The notes: generated by a model from the letters alone, not told the origin. A stretch of 64,000 nt of DNA from Ignatzschineria indica (GCF_003121925.1 NZ_QEWR01000002.1:992001-1056000); one strand, 5' to 3'. Positions 49,171 through 59,129 are shown, numbered from the stretch's first letter. Made by a program: numbers and translations.

Positions 49171-49561
49171 ATTAATCTTCCTCTCAATCACTTAAAACAT
49201 GATCTACAATAGATCTCAATATTAGGTATTAGATATCTAATGCCATTTTTAATAGGCTATCTGCAAACAAACGATCTCCTGATAGGAGAACCTTAATATA
49301 GATAATGCTATAGCTAACGCTGGATCTAGATATCTCTAGGTTGATATCACTCTAAAAATAGAGTAAACACAAAAAATGAAAAATGAAAATATATTTTAAA
49401 GAGAATCAACGATTAATTTTAGATAATCTATATCATCAATTATCCTACTAACAATTATCCCATTAATATTTATCATTTACACCCAATAACTCACGCATGA
49501 TCCTTACTAAGACCATCCCCTCCAATCTCTTTTTAAAAATTTCTCTCTCAACCCTAAAAGG
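49171..49561. other. Regulatory region before the mdc genes
   Basis: No gene is visible between the NCS2 permease stop and mdcH. The region has a perfect 14-bp palindrome (49228-49241), a second AGATATCT core at about 49328-49335, and a small hairpin TCTCCT/AGGAGA near 49275-49290. These lie where a promoter and operator of the mdc transcript are expected. No clear -35/-10 pair could be fixed. Confidence 0.5.
49228..49241. promoter_or_regulatory. 14-bp perfect palindrome upstream of mdcH
   Basis: ATTAGATATCTAAT is identical to its reverse complement and lies about 60 bp before the chosen mdcH start. Size and symmetry fit an operator for a GntR/FCD dimer, and its centre AGATATCT recurs about 100 bp further upstream. 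Binding by the neighbouring regulator is inferred only. Confidence 0.45.
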
Positions 49562-50887
49562 TTAATCTCCCTTTAAAGCCTCTGCACCTTCTTCTTTAGA
49601 GCGGCTCTTCTCTTGATGAAGCAATACTCGCTCAACAATAATGGCAAAAGCGGTTCCTACAATTAAACCATTACTCAATAGTGAGACCATCAGTGGAGAG
49701 AGATGACCAAAGGCTGAACTTGGCATAAACATGATGCCGATCCCAATAAACCAAGCTGATGCAGCAACAAAATTACGGATATCGGGATTTTCTGCCAAAG
49801 CCAACTGATTCTTGGCAATAATAATAGTGCCGAAGCCAAATGTTGGAACAAGTGCCGCAAAACCGACTGCCGTTGGAAGTGCCGCAAAGAGCGCCGTCAC
49901 TTTAGGCGAGAGACTGATCGCAATAATTAAGAGATTTCCAAGGATAAAGGGGAGCTTCTCTGTAATTTTTGTCTGTGCTATAAAAGCTGCAGATCCTGAG
50001 ATAGGAACAGGTCCAATCGCGCCAAAAGCTCCTGCCATCATATGAATTAGGCCCGAGATAATACCTGTCTGCTTCAATCTATTTTCTCGCTTAATATTGA
50101 AGCTCTCTAAGGTTACCTGTACCGCTTTAACACTCGCCATAAGGTTAGTTATTAATAAAATGGTGAGCAGAATAACATTAACCACCATCCCCAATTCAAT
50201 ACGTGGGGCACCAAAAGGAAATAGCTCTGGTAACTGAAAATACCCATCAGTTGGGACAATCGCATTCCCTTTGCCAAAAATAATAAAGAGCCCCCAACCT
50301 ACAGCAATAGAGATCAAAGTGCTGTAAGCTGCTATCGATTTAAAGCGTTTTACATAGAAAGCTGAAGCAACCGTAATAATTGAGAGCAGCATCACAACCA
50401 AATCAACGCTATCACCATCACTATTGACGCCCATCATCCCTTTGATAAAGGTTCCTGAGAGCTGCACAACCATCAAAAAGAGATAGACCCCGATAATCGT
50501 AGGGGTAAAGAGTTTAGAGATCTTCTCAATTAAGCCCAAATAAGCAAAGAGAATAAAGACCACACCACTCAAAATAAAACAGAAACCTAAAACGCGTAAT
50601 GTCTCTATATTATCTTCATTATTAGGACCAAACATTGCGACCCCAATCCCTAAATAGAGAACAAATACCGCCCACCAAACACCTGCAGGACCTTCAATAA
50701 TGGGCATTTTATGCCCCCAGAAGATCTGTATTATCCCCGCAACTCCTAATACAAAAAGAGTCCTTGAAACAAAGGTAACTAACAGATCTCCCGTTAAACC
50801 ATAAGTTGAGCCGACAGCGACAGGAATGACAATACTTCCCATCAAAATAAATAACATCCATTGAAATGACGCTAAAGGAATTCTCAT
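49562..50887 (-). CDS. NCS2-family nucleobase/xanthine-type permease
   Basis: This is an inner-membrane transporter of 441 residues with about 12-14 hydrophobic segments. The family blocks are IPVAVGSTYGLTG near the N-terminus, MPIIEGPAGVWWAVF, the amphipathic ESFNIKRENRLKQTGIISGLIHMMAGAFGAIGPVPISGSAAFIAQTK region (in part NCS2 signature-like) and FFAALPTAVGFAAL-type helices. The substrate cannot be told from sequence; purine or pyrimidine bases are the family norm. It lies between the M42 peptidase and mdcH on the same strand, so a role in uptake for the neighbouring pathway is possible but unproven. Confidence 0.85.
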   Translation of the reverse strand: MRIPLASFQWMLFILMGSIVIPVAVGSTYGLTGDLLVTFVSRTLFVLGVAGIIQIFWGHKMPIIEGPAGVWWAVFVLYLGIGVAMFGPNNEDNIETLRVLGFCFILSGVVFILFAYLGLIEKISKLFTPTIIGVYLFLMVVQLSGTFIKGMMGVNSDGDSVDLVVMLLSIITVASAFYVKRFKSIAAYSTLISIAVGWGLFIIFGKGNAIVPTDGYFQLPELFPFGAPRIELGMVVNVILLTILLITNLMASVKAVQVTLESFNIKRENRLKQTGIISGLIHMMAGAFGAIGPVPISGSAAFIAQTKITEKLPFILGNLLIIAISLSPKVTALFAALPTAVGFAALVPTFGFGTIIIAKNQLALAENPDIRNFVAASAWFIGIGIMFMPSSAFGHLSPLMVSLLSNGLIVGTAFAIIVERVLLHQEKSRSKEEGAEALKGD

Positions 50888-50988
50888 ACAATAACCTCAA
50901 CAGAATATGCGTCATTGAAACGCATCTTTATAAACTTCAAAGAGCGCTCCACCGCTATGCAGTGGAGCTTATCAACAACCGCATCCCA

Positions 50989-52086
50989 CTAGATAAAGGA
51001 GGTATTCATATTCTCATTATCTCGAATAAGACCATGGAGAATATTATAGACATCGTCACTATCATTGAGGTTCGTCAACTCAATGGGGGAATGAGAGTAA
51101 CGACGAGGAATTGCTAATGTCGCACATGGAATACCGCCTCCGGCATGAGAGAGCTTCGCTGAATCTGTAGTATATCCACCCCCTAAAAGCGTTAACTTTT
51201 GTAGGTGAATATTTTGCGCTGTTGCCTGCTTCTCAATCGCACGACGTACAGCGGGATGAACCATGCTAAAGAAGATCGGCATAACAGCATCTGCAAGTGG
51301 CAATGCTGGCCCTTCCCCTAAGCGAACAGGCAGATCTCTTTCAGTATTAACATCAGGGGTATCACCAGCAGGGATAGTATCAAGCACAATGGCATAATCA
51401 GGGGTATAGCCATCGCCAACCTTCTGCGCACCATAGAGCCCAACCTCTTCTTGGACTGTAAAGACACCATGAAGCGTTCCGGCAAAATCATCTTTAGAGA
51501 GATTTTTCAGCAACTCAATGAGGATAGAGCAACCTAAACGGTCATCTATTGCTTTCATCGAGATATAGTCAGGATCAACCATCTCCGTAAACTCACCTGA
51601 GATAATCACCTGATCCCCAACAGAGATGCCATGAGATTCTACTGCCTCTCTCGAAGGAAGCGCCATATCGACATAACATTCAGAGACTGTTTTAACTCTT
51701 TTGGCCTCTTCTGGCGTCTGAAGATGCCCAGGCTTTGTCCCAATAACACCCGGAAGATTATTCTTACCCACATAGACTTTACGGCCTAATAACATGTTAT
51801 CGGGTACACCCCCTAATTTTTCGATTAAGAGGAAACCATTTGGCAAAATGTTTTTCACAATAAGGCCAATCTCATCCGTATGGGCCGCAACCATCATGGT
51901 TAATCCCTCTTTATGTCCACGTTTAATCGCATGAACATTACCATTATGATCCACCTTTAACTCATCAACTTCACCTTTCAGTGCCGACATAATATAGGAG
52001 ATGACCGGTTGTTCCTGCCCAACACCTGCATTGATATGGGTAAGATCTTTCAATAAAGATTTAATGTTCTCTTTAAGATTTGCCAT
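50989..52086 (-). CDS. M42-family metallo-aminopeptidase
   Basis: This is a cytosolic di-zinc aminopeptidase that forms large tetrahedral shells in related proteins and trims peptides. Ligand-bearing motifs are AAHTDEIGLIV, the bridging Asp in KAIDDRLGCSIL, the catalytic Glu pair in TVQEEVGLYGAQ, Asp in VLDTIPAGDTPD and the late His in PRRYSHSPIE. I use ATG 52086 (AAGAGG 8 nt upstream) rather than the GTG three codons earlier, giving 365 residues. It probably shares a transcript with the NCS2 permease (about 100 bp downstream). Two operator-like palindromes sit in its promoter. Confidence 0.92.
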   Translation of the reverse strand: MANLKENIKSLLKDLTHINAGVGQEQPVISYIMSALKGEVDELKVDHNGNVHAIKRGHKEGLTMMVAAHTDEIGLIVKNILPNGFLLIEKLGGVPDNMLLGRKVYVGKNNLPGVIGTKPGHLQTPEEAKRVKTVSECYVDMALPSREAVESHGISVGDQVIISGEFTEMVDPDYISMKAIDDRLGCSILIELLKNLSKDDFAGTLHGVFTVQEEVGLYGAQKVGDGYTPDYAIVLDTIPAGDTPDVNTERDLPVRLGEGPALPLADAVMPIFFSMVHPAVRRAIEKQATAQNIHLQKLTLLGGGYTTDSAKLSHAGGGIPCATLAIPRRYSHSPIELTNLNDSDDVYNILHGLIRDNENMNTSFI

Positions 52087-52127
52087 CTTATTCACCTCTT
52101 TTAAAGAATATATCTGTTTTAATTAAC

Positions 52128-52149
52128 ATTGTCGACAATTGTGTCGACA
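52128..52149. promoter_or_regulatory. Paired GntR/FCD-type operator sites upstream of the M42 peptidase gene
   Basis: ATTGTCGACAAT (52128-52139) is a perfect 12-bp palindrome and TGTCGACA (52142-52149) is a second with the same core; their centres are 12 bp apart. As I remember it, the Acinetobacter malonate repressor MdcY binds ATTGTATACAAT, which differs from the first site only at the two central-left bases. The sites overlap the likely -35 region, as expected for repression. The cognate protein may be the GntR/FCD regulator encoded after mdcG. Confidence 0.55.
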
Positions 52150-52284
52150 TCTAAAAGATAGGAGAAAAAAGATCCCTATTGGGAAAACGATGAAAAAAGT
52201 GGAGGGAAAAAGCTTACTAAAAGATAACTTATTGATTAATATCAAATAATCTGGGGTGCAAGTTAAAATATCGAGCAAAAAAAA

Positions 52285-52330
52285 TACCCCGAAATTATGA
52301 TTAACCTTTTAGGTTAACTCTTTCGGGGTA
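52285..52330 (-). terminator. Terminator after the M16C protease gene
   Basis: TACCCCGAAA (52285-52294) pairs with TTTCGGGGTA (52321-52330), and an inner stem TTAACCT/AGGTTAA extends the structure. On the minus strand eight T residues follow, so it ends the protease transcript. The plus side also has a shorter CTTTT tail. Confidence 0.88.
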
Positions 52331-52447
52331 CTTTTAATAATAGATACAATAGATCAATCTAATAGATCAATATTCAGAACTGCTTCGACCTATTTCGACA
52401 TATCTTGACCTAACTCGACCTGCCCTCTAAAGGAGGATCAATTATCT

Positions 52448-55336
52448 TTAAAGTTGTTTAACTTCAAAACCAGCGGCTTCTAAGGCTGCTTTAGGCCCTA
52501 ATACTGCAGTATGGGTATCGGGATTTGCGAGATACTCTCGGGCAACACGCTTAAGATCATCAATTGTCACATTGAGTACCGCTGCACGATACTGCTCTAG
52601 ATCCTCCGGAGTACGATCATATTTTGCCATAAAGTAACGATCGCCATACTCACTTGCCGGTGCTTTAGGACGATCAATTGCACTAATAACGCCTAAAATA
52701 GCCTCTTCAAGTTGCTGTTCATCATGCTCATTCTCTAATAACCAAACGATAGAGGCATCAAAGTCAGCTAATGTCTCCTCAAGGCGAGGATCACGATAAC
52801 TAAAGAAGTTAAACGCGCCTGATGAGGCATTATAGTTTGCACCTCCTCCGTAAGCGCCCCCCTGCTCTCGAATCGCCCGATGCAGATAACCGTTACGCAA
52901 AAATCCAGTTAATACCTGAAAAACAGGGGAATCTTGATGATCGCGAGTGACTGTTTTATAACTCTTAGCACAGTAGAAAACTGGTGCATTGATCGCCCAA
53001 CCAAGATAAACTTTTTCCTCAGAGTGCTCAGAAAATGGAGCGCTGAAACGAGTTACATCTTCCGTTACATTGTGAGCCATCACCGCAGCAAAATCTTGCC
53101 CAATTTTCTCGATCTGTTCTGAGTCATTTAAGACAATGATCTCATAAGGACTCTGCTGTAGCTTTGTTAAGAGCGCTGCAAGCTTCTCACCGAAAGCTCT
53201 ACACTCTGTATCATCCTTCATTCGCTTCTCAATTTCACGGAAATCTTTAATCGACTGCATTCCCGATAGACGCTGCTCTAATTGAGAGATAAGCGAAATA
53301 TTTTGACTTGCAACTCCCATCGCATAACTATGACCATTACTAACAATACCCTGTTCGCGCCCGACTTTAATCTGCGCCATAATCTCCTGCATACGCTTTA
53401 CTTCATCAAAGCGAGCATCGAAGAAGATATCTCTTAATAATGAAGCTAATGCATCACTATGATCTAAGAGTGCTTTACCAGAAAGAACCCAGTAACCTCG
53501 AATATCGCCATCATAAGGTTGGTACATTGTTCTTGCACTCACGCCACCGGTGACTGCCGAGATTCTTGCCTGCTGCTCAAGATATGAACGAGAGCCTGCC
53601 CCCATCTCTGTAATAAAGGCATCTAAAAATGGCAAAATAACCATCTCTTCTTCTGTTAATGCCGGAAGATCCACAACAATCGATTGATAAGTCATTCCAT
53701 TTGTTGTGGGCGATCCTAAGACAACCCCTTCTTGATAATTGAGCTCTGGGAAGGTCAATTTTTTAGGAATATCTTCTCGTGTGACCATCGGTAAAATAGA
53801 ATCATCATCGATCTGTGATTGACGCGCCTGCAGCGCTTTTGCTTCACGGATAATCTTCTCTTTATCTGCCTCGGTTAAGCTGCTCTGAATTTCTGCTAAT
53901 CTCGCCTTCTCTTTTGCCACACGCTCATCAGCTAATGTATGACTCGGATTAACGGTCAACATCACGCGATGAGGGTTATTGAGTAGCAATCGATCGATTA
54001 AGTTAGGGATAAAGTTTCGATCTTGAATCTCTTCGCGCATCTTCTTCAATGACTCATCAAATGAGAGAGCATCATATGCCTCTCCGCCATGAAGAACCGG
54101 CGTTAAGGTATCTACAATCAGACGTAATCCATAAGGGTAACGATCACCAGAGATCTCTCGAGATGCTAACTCTAATTGATGAAGAGCCGCTTCAATACTC
54201 TCCTGGGGAACACCTTCATCGCGCACCTGAATTAAGGTATCAACAATCAGTTGATTGATCTTTTCACTCTCATCGCCATTAGCCCCCTCTAAACCGCATG
54301 AGAAGAATGCTTCACGAGTTCCCTCCTCTAAGCCACAAAAGATGGAGGGAGCAGTACCAAGATCTGAAGTCTCTAACGCTAAACGGAGCGGTGAGCTCGC
54401 ATTATCCACTAAAACACTGCTTAAAATTCTAGCTCGCATCAATTCATCAGCATCCATAATTGGATTGAGTAGCCAAGAGTTGATGACATGGCTCTGCTTC
54501 TCAAGTGGCTCATCCACCGGTAATGGGTAAGTTGCCGTAAATTTTTGTGGCTCAGTGTAACGCTTCTCATCTTTGACACTAAAGTCAAAGTCTTGATAAT
54601 CAAATTTTGATAAAACTTTCTCTTCAAATACTGCTTGATGCTCTAAAGGATCCATATTTCCATAGGTCATAAAGACACTGTTGGATGGATGGTAGTGCTT
54701 CTTATGAAAGTTGACGAGCGCTTCATGCGTCAAGTTAGGGATATCCTCCGGATCGCCCCCTGAGTTATTGTGATAGGTCGTTGTTGGAAAGAGCGCTTTC
54801 GTTAATTCCTGATAGAGAATAGAGCCAATCGAACTCATCGCGCCTTTCATCTCATTGAAGACAACGCCTTTGTAGACCAACTCGCTCTCGGGATTATCGA
54901 TCTCACTAAACTCAAGTCGATGCCCTTCTTGTAAAAAGTCGAGATACTCCAATTGTGGGAAAAAGGCAGCATCTAGATAGACATCGAGAAGATTATAAAA
55001 ATCCTTCTTATTTTGGCTCGCAAAGGGATAAGCGGTCCAATCTGATGAAGTAAAAGCGTTCATAAAGGTATTAAGAGAACGGCGAATCATCATAAAAAAC
55101 GGGTCTCGAACAGGATAGTTTTCGGAACCACAAAGAGCCGTATGCTCTAAAATATGTGCAACACCTGTCGAATCTTCCGGTACTGTCAGAAATCCGACCA
55201 AAAATACATTATTGCTATCATCATTTGCTAAGTGGATATGCTTTGCTTTTGTAACATTATGCTCATACTCTTGAAGCGTAATGTTTAGGGATGGGATGAA
55301 AGTCTCTTTCACCTTAGTAAATGTCTGCTGAGTCAT
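52448..55336 (-). CDS. M16C insulinase-family metalloprotease (presequence-protease-like)
   Basis: This is a large zinc peptidase of 962 residues made of four homologous alpha/beta domains in two halves. The inverted zinc motif is His61-Ile-Leu-Glu-His65 in HILEHTALCGSENYPVRDPF, with the downstream Glu in the GVVFNEMKGAMSS region. A central M16C-associated helical linker follows (about residues 465-520), and the C-terminal half has the expected Arg/Tyr substrate site (GGAYGGGANYNASSG). No signal peptide is visible, so it is probably cytosolic and degrades short peptides. AGAGG precedes the ATG by 4 nt. It is monocistronic with its own terminator. Confidence 0.93.
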   Translation of the reverse strand: MTQQTFTKVKETFIPSLNITLQEYEHNVTKAKHIHLANDDSNNVFLVGFLTVPEDSTGVAHILEHTALCGSENYPVRDPFFMMIRRSLNTFMNAFTSSDWTAYPFASQNKKDFYNLLDVYLDAAFFPQLEYLDFLQEGHRLEFSEIDNPESELVYKGVVFNEMKGAMSSIGSILYQELTKALFPTTTYHNNSGGDPEDIPNLTHEALVNFHKKHYHPSNSVFMTYGNMDPLEHQAVFEEKVLSKFDYQDFDFSVKDEKRYTEPQKFTATYPLPVDEPLEKQSHVINSWLLNPIMDADELMRARILSSVLVDNASSPLRLALETSDLGTAPSIFCGLEEGTREAFFSCGLEGANGDESEKINQLIVDTLIQVRDEGVPQESIEAALHQLELASREISGDRYPYGLRLIVDTLTPVLHGGEAYDALSFDESLKKMREEIQDRNFIPNLIDRLLLNNPHRVMLTVNPSHTLADERVAKEKARLAEIQSSLTEADKEKIIREAKALQARQSQIDDDSILPMVTREDIPKKLTFPELNYQEGVVLGSPTTNGMTYQSIVVDLPALTEEEMVILPFLDAFITEMGAGSRSYLEQQARISAVTGGVSARTMYQPYDGDIRGYWVLSGKALLDHSDALASLLRDIFFDARFDEVKRMQEIMAQIKVGREQGIVSNGHSYAMGVASQNISLISQLEQRLSGMQSIKDFREIEKRMKDDTECRAFGEKLAALLTKLQQSPYEIIVLNDSEQIEKIGQDFAAVMAHNVTEDVTRFSAPFSEHSEEKVYLGWAINAPVFYCAKSYKTVTRDHQDSPVFQVLTGFLRNGYLHRAIREQGGAYGGGANYNASSGAFNFFSYRDPRLEETLADFDASIVWLLENEHDEQQLEEAILGVISAIDRPKAPASEYGDRYFMAKYDRTPEDLEQYRAAVLNVTIDDLKRVAREYLANPDTHTAVLGPKAALEAAGFEVKQL

Positions 55337-55830
55337 TAATCCTCTCTTATACTTATATAGATGTTCAATTCAAAGATAAACTTAAAGATAAGCTTAACGA
55401 TAAATACTTAAATGATAACTATTTTAAAAGATAACTGTTTAAACACTATCTAATGGTTCTTAAACAGGGCTCTATTTTCAAAATTCTCAATCGCTCCATC
55501 ATAACAATAATCGAAGTTTCAAGGTAGCCTTCCTTCTGCTTTAACCTCTCCTTTTCAATCAATTCGTCTTAAGAGACAAACCACCTCTCTCCCTTAAAAA
55601 GTACAAAAATCGATAGCGCTACTACAACAAAGGAGTTTTCGGTATAATCAGCAGATTACAATCTACAGTGTAACAATAGAAACAATGGGAAGAATGAGCG
55701 TATTACGAAATATCGCTTAATGCATCCAAAAATATTCAAAAAATATTAAATATATCTCCTAATGCTTTATTTGCTAAGATAGAGCTCCTTTGAAGTATAT
55801 ACAATTCACCTTTTTATATAGATAGAATCG
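55337..55830. other. Divergent M16C / lepA intergenic region
   Basis: No gene is visible in 494 bp. On the left, near-repeats of AAAGATAAACTT occur at about 55370-55410. A perfect plus-strand TATAAT (55643-55648) could be a -10 box for lepA, nearly 190 bp before its ATG, but there is no good -35 at 16-18 bp. The lepA ATG lacks a clear ribosome site. Confidence 0.45.
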
Positions 55831-57624
55831 ATGAAGAACATTAGAAACTTTTCAATCATTGCCCATATTGACCATGGCAAATCCTCTTTAGCTGACCAGT
55901 TTATCCGTATTTGTGAAGGTCTTACTGAACGCGAGATGCAAGATCGGGTCTTAGACTCTATGGATCTTGAGAAAGAGCGAGGTATTACGATTAAAGCTCA
56001 CTGTGTTTCTCTCGATTATAAAGCTGATGATGGTGAAGTGTATCATCTCAATTTTATCGATACTCCCGGACATGTGGACTTCTCCTATGAGGTCTCCCGC
56101 TCACTCTTTGCCTGTGAAGGGGCGCTCTTAGTCGTCGATGCCGCTCAAGGAGTAGAAGCTCAATCTGTTGCCAACTGTTATACCGCGATTGATCAAGGTT
56201 TAGCCGTAATCCCCGTCTTGAATAAGATCGATCTCCCGGCAGCGGACCCTGATCGTGTGGCGATGGAGATTGAGGATATTATTGCTATCGAAGCACTCGA
56301 CGCCGTTCGCTGTTCAGCAAAATCAGGCATTGGGGTCAGAGATGTTTTAGAAGATATGATCAAACGCATTCCCCCACCGGTTGGCGATGTGGATGCTCCT
56401 CTTAAAGCGTTGATTATCGACTCTTGGTATGACCAATATGTCGGTGTTGTCTCGCTGGTCAGAATCTTCGATGGTGTACTTCGCAAAAATGACAAGATCA
56501 AAATCATGAGTACAAAAGAGTCTCATGAGGTGACACATGTTGGTGTCTTTACTCCTAACCGTGTTGATAAAGAGCAGCTCTCCGCAGGAGAGGTTGGCTT
56601 TGTTATCGCCGGTATTAAAGATATCGATGGAGCTCCTGTAGGAGACACCATTACGCTCGAAAGAAACCCGGCTAAAGAGGCAGTGCCCGGATTTGAGATG
56701 GTTCAGCCCCGAGTCTTTGCCGGTCTCTTCCCTGTTGAATCAGAAGAGTATGAAGATCTCCGTGAAGCGCTCAAAAAATTGCGTCTTAATGATGCTTCAT
56801 TACATTTTGAACCTGAAACCTCTCAGGCATTAGGATTCGGCTTCCGCTGTGGTTTCCTCGGCATGCTCCATATGGAAATTATCCAAGAGCGTCTCGAGCG
56901 TGAATATAACCTCGATCTCATCACAACAGCGCCGACTGTTATCTATGAAGTTGAGAAGAATGATGGTGAAGTGATCTATGTTGATAATCCCGATGGATTA
57001 CCGAAAACAACACAGATTAAAGAGATCAGAGAGCCCATTATTGAAGCAAACATCCTCACCCCTCAAGATTATATCGGCAATATTATGAAGCTCTGTATTG
57101 AGAAGCGAGGCGTCCAACTCGATATGGTTTATGCCGGAAATCAAGTGCAGCTTCGCTATGAGATTCCAATGAGTGAAGTCGTATTAGATTTCTTCGACCG
57201 CCTTAAATCGGTCTCTCGCGGTTATGCTTCATTCGATTATAAGTTCCTCCGCTTTGAGGCATCTGATCTTGTGAAGGTTGATGTCTTAATTAATGGCGAT
57301 CGTGTTGATGCGCTCTCTTTGATTACCCATAAAGATAATGCACAATATCAAGGTCGTAAACTGGTAGAAAAGATGCGCGAATTGATTCCAAGACAGCAAT
57401 TTGAGATCGCAATTCAAGCTGCTATCGGTGCAAATATTATCGCAAGAACCAACGTTCGAGCCCTCCGTAAAGATGTTACAGCAAAATGTTATGGAGGAGA
57501 TGTAAGCCGTAAACGTAAACTTCTTGAGAAACAGAAAGAAGGGAAAAAACGGATGAAACAGGTCGGTAGCGTGGAGATTCCACAAGAAGCCTTCCTTGCC
57601 GTCCTCAAAGTTAATGAAGAGTAG
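55831..57624 (+). CDS. lepA: Elongation factor 4 (LepA)
   Basis: LepA is a ribosome-bound GTPase that back-translocates or remodels stalled ribosomes. G1 ([12 protein letters not shown]), switch 2 (DTPGHVDF), NKIDLPAA (G4) and the SAKSGIG (G5) motif are intact. EF-G-like domains II, III and V follow, and the LepA-specific C-terminal domain is recognisable ([35 protein letters not shown]). The 597-residue length matches E. coli (599). lepB starts 6 nt after the stop. Confidence 0.98.
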   Translation: MKNIRNFSIIAHIDHGKSSLADQFIRICEGLTEREMQDRVLDSMDLEKERGITIKAHCVSLDYKADDGEVYHLNFIDTPGHVDFSYEVSRSLFACEGALLVVDAAQGVEAQSVANCYTAIDQGLAVIPVLNKIDLPAADPDRVAMEIEDIIAIEALDAVRCSAKSGIGVRDVLEDMIKRIPPPVGDVDAPLKALIIDSWYDQYVGVVSLVRIFDGVLRKNDKIKIMSTKESHEVTHVGVFTPNRVDKEQLSAGEVGFVIAGIKDIDGAPVGDTITLERNPAKEAVPGFEMVQPRVFAGLFPVESEEYEDLREALKKLRLNDASLHFEPETSQALGFGFRCGFLGMLHMEIIQERLEREYNLDLITTAPTVIYEVEKNDGEVIYVDNPDGLPKTTQIKEIREPIIEANILTPQDYIGNIMKLCIEKRGVQLDMVYAGNQVQLRYEIPMSEVVLDFFDRLKSVSRGYASFDYKFLRFEASDLVKVDVLINGDRVDALSLITHKDNAQYQGRKLVEKMRELIPRQQFEIAIQAAIGANIIARTNVRALRKDVTAKCYGGDVSRKRKLLEKQKEGKKRMKQVGSVEIPQEAFLAVLKVNEE

Positions 57625-57630
57625 ATAATT

Positions 57631-58458
57631 ATGTCACTATTTGCAGATTTTACCCACTACCTCTCAATCCTGATCATTTTAGCAATTCCTGTGACAGGCT
57701 TGATCTGGTTACTTGATGCACTCTACTATAAGAAACGACGCAAATTGGGAAAAAAGGAGCCTAAAATTGTTGATTGGGCTAAATTTCTCTTTCCCGTTGT
57801 CCTCTTTGTAGGTGTCCTTCGCTCCTTTATTATTGAGCCTTACGTTATTCCATCAGGGTCGATGCAACCTACACTCTATGCCGGCGATATGATTGTTGCG
57901 GATAAGTGGTCTTATGGTGTTCGCCTGCCGATCCTCAATACGCGACTCTTCTCAAAACCGGGTGAAGGAATTGAGAGAGGTGATGTTGCTATCTTTAAAT
58001 TCCCCAAAGATGAGAAGGTGAACTACATCAAGCGCGTCGTTGCTGTTCCCGGCGATGTTGTCGATTATAAGAATAAGCAATTTACCATCAATGGCGAACC
58101 ATTAGAGTATCAGGTTGTAGGCCCTGCTAGAGAGCCGGAAGAGGATGATCTTTTCGTGCTTGAGCGCTTCCCTATTGGTGAGCCGGGATCAGGTGTCTAC
58201 AAAGAGCAGATCATTCAGACCTCAAAGGTCATTACACCTGCAGATCGCGGTGTTGGGCTCTATCATAAGTTTCCTCTCACAATCCCGGAAGGGAAGTTCC
58301 TAATGATGGGGGACAATCGCGACAACAGTTACGATGGTCGCTTCTGGGAGCTCGTGGATGATCAAAAAATATTGGGTAAAGCACGCTTTATCTGGATGAA
58401 TTATAACTGTGTCACCTCTTTTAAGGATTGTGATCATATCTTTACAACAATAGACTAA
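57631..58458 (+). CDS. lepB: Signal peptidase I
   Basis: LepB cleaves signal peptides at the periplasmic face of the inner membrane. Two N-terminal membrane segments (about residues 7-27 and 48-67) are followed by the catalytic domain: Ser in YVIPSGSMQPTLYAGD, Lys in NYIKRVVAVPGDVVDY and the GDNRDNSYDGRFWE box. The 275-residue length is shorter than E. coli (324) because the loop region is smaller. It sits between lepA and rnc (1-nt gap), the standard order. Confidence 0.98.
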   Translation: MSLFADFTHYLSILIILAIPVTGLIWLLDALYYKKRRKLGKKEPKIVDWAKFLFPVVLFVGVLRSFIIEPYVIPSGSMQPTLYAGDMIVADKWSYGVRLPILNTRLFSKPGEGIERGDVAIFKFPKDEKVNYIKRVVAVPGDVVDYKNKQFTINGEPLEYQVVGPAREPEEDDLFVLERFPIGEPGSGVYKEQIIQTSKVITPADRGVGLYHKFPLTIPEGKFLMMGDNRDNSYDGRFWELVDDQKILGKARFIWMNYNCVTSFKDCDHIFTTID

Positions 58459-58459
58459 T

Positions 58460-59128
58460 ATGCACCAACTTGAGCAGAAACTAAATTATACCTTTATGGA
58501 TAAACGCCTATTAAAACGTGCGTTTGTCCACCGTTCCTATTCACAAAATAATAATGAGCGCCTAGAGTATCTAGGAGATGGCTGTCTCAACTTCATTATT
58601 GCAGAAGCACTCTACCATAAGTTGCCTGATGCTAATGAAGGGGAGCTAAGCCAATTACGCGCACATCTTGTTAAAGAGGATACTTTAGCGGAGATCGCAC
58701 TCAGGCTAGAGCTCAATAAGTTTTTAATTTTGAGCTTAGGCGAGAAGAACAATGAAGGGGAATTTAGACCTAGTACGCTCTCGGACTGCCTAGAGGCACT
58801 CTTTGGCGCACTCTTTCTCGACTCAGACTTTGAGACAACTCGCCTTGTCATTCTTGCACTCTATGAGCCCTACTTCCAATCAATCACTGAGAAAGCGAAG
58901 AAGGATCTAGGCGAAATTTTTAAGAGCCCTAAAAGTCGTCTTCAAGAGAAGCTTCAAGCGCTCAATAGAGAGATCCCCATCTATGAAGTGATCGATATAT
59001 CAGGCCGCGACCATGAGAAGGTCTTTAAAGTCCTCTGCACCTTTGAGAATCACAAAACTATCGCAGAAGGGACAACCAAAAAACGTGCGGAACAACGCGC
59101 AGCAGAATTAATGTTGGAGAAAATTTAA
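58460..59128 (+). CDS. rnc: Ribonuclease III
   Basis: RNase III processes rRNA precursors and structured mRNAs by cutting double-stranded RNA. The nuclease domain has NERLEYLGDGCLNFIIAEALY, where the common Ser/Ala after LGD is Gly, and the metal ligands of SDCLEALFGALFLDSD. A double-stranded-RNA-binding domain ends the 222-residue chain (PKSRLQEKLQAL, TTKKRAEQRAAELML). It is coupled to lepB and era by single-base gaps. Confidence 0.97.
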   Translation: MHQLEQKLNYTFMDKRLLKRAFVHRSYSQNNNERLEYLGDGCLNFIIAEALYHKLPDANEGELSQLRAHLVKEDTLAEIALRLELNKFLILSLGEKNNEGEFRPSTLSDCLEALFGALFLDSDFETTRLVILALYEPYFQSITEKAKKDLGEIFKSPKSRLQEKLQALNREIPIYEVIDISGRDHEKVFKVLCTFENHKTIAEGTTKKRAEQRAAELMLEKI

Positions 59129-59129
59129 G

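Larger units (their letters stand above)
52087..52447. other. Intergenic region between the M16C and M42 peptidase genes
   Basis: No gene is seen. From left to right on the plus strand it contains the M42 promoter with two operator-like palindromes (52128-52149) and a strong terminator for the M16C protease gene (52285-52330). A minus-strand TATATT (52107-52112) could be the -10 of the M42 gene, with the TTGTCG of the nearer palindrome about 20 bp upstream as a poor -35. Confidence 0.55.
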
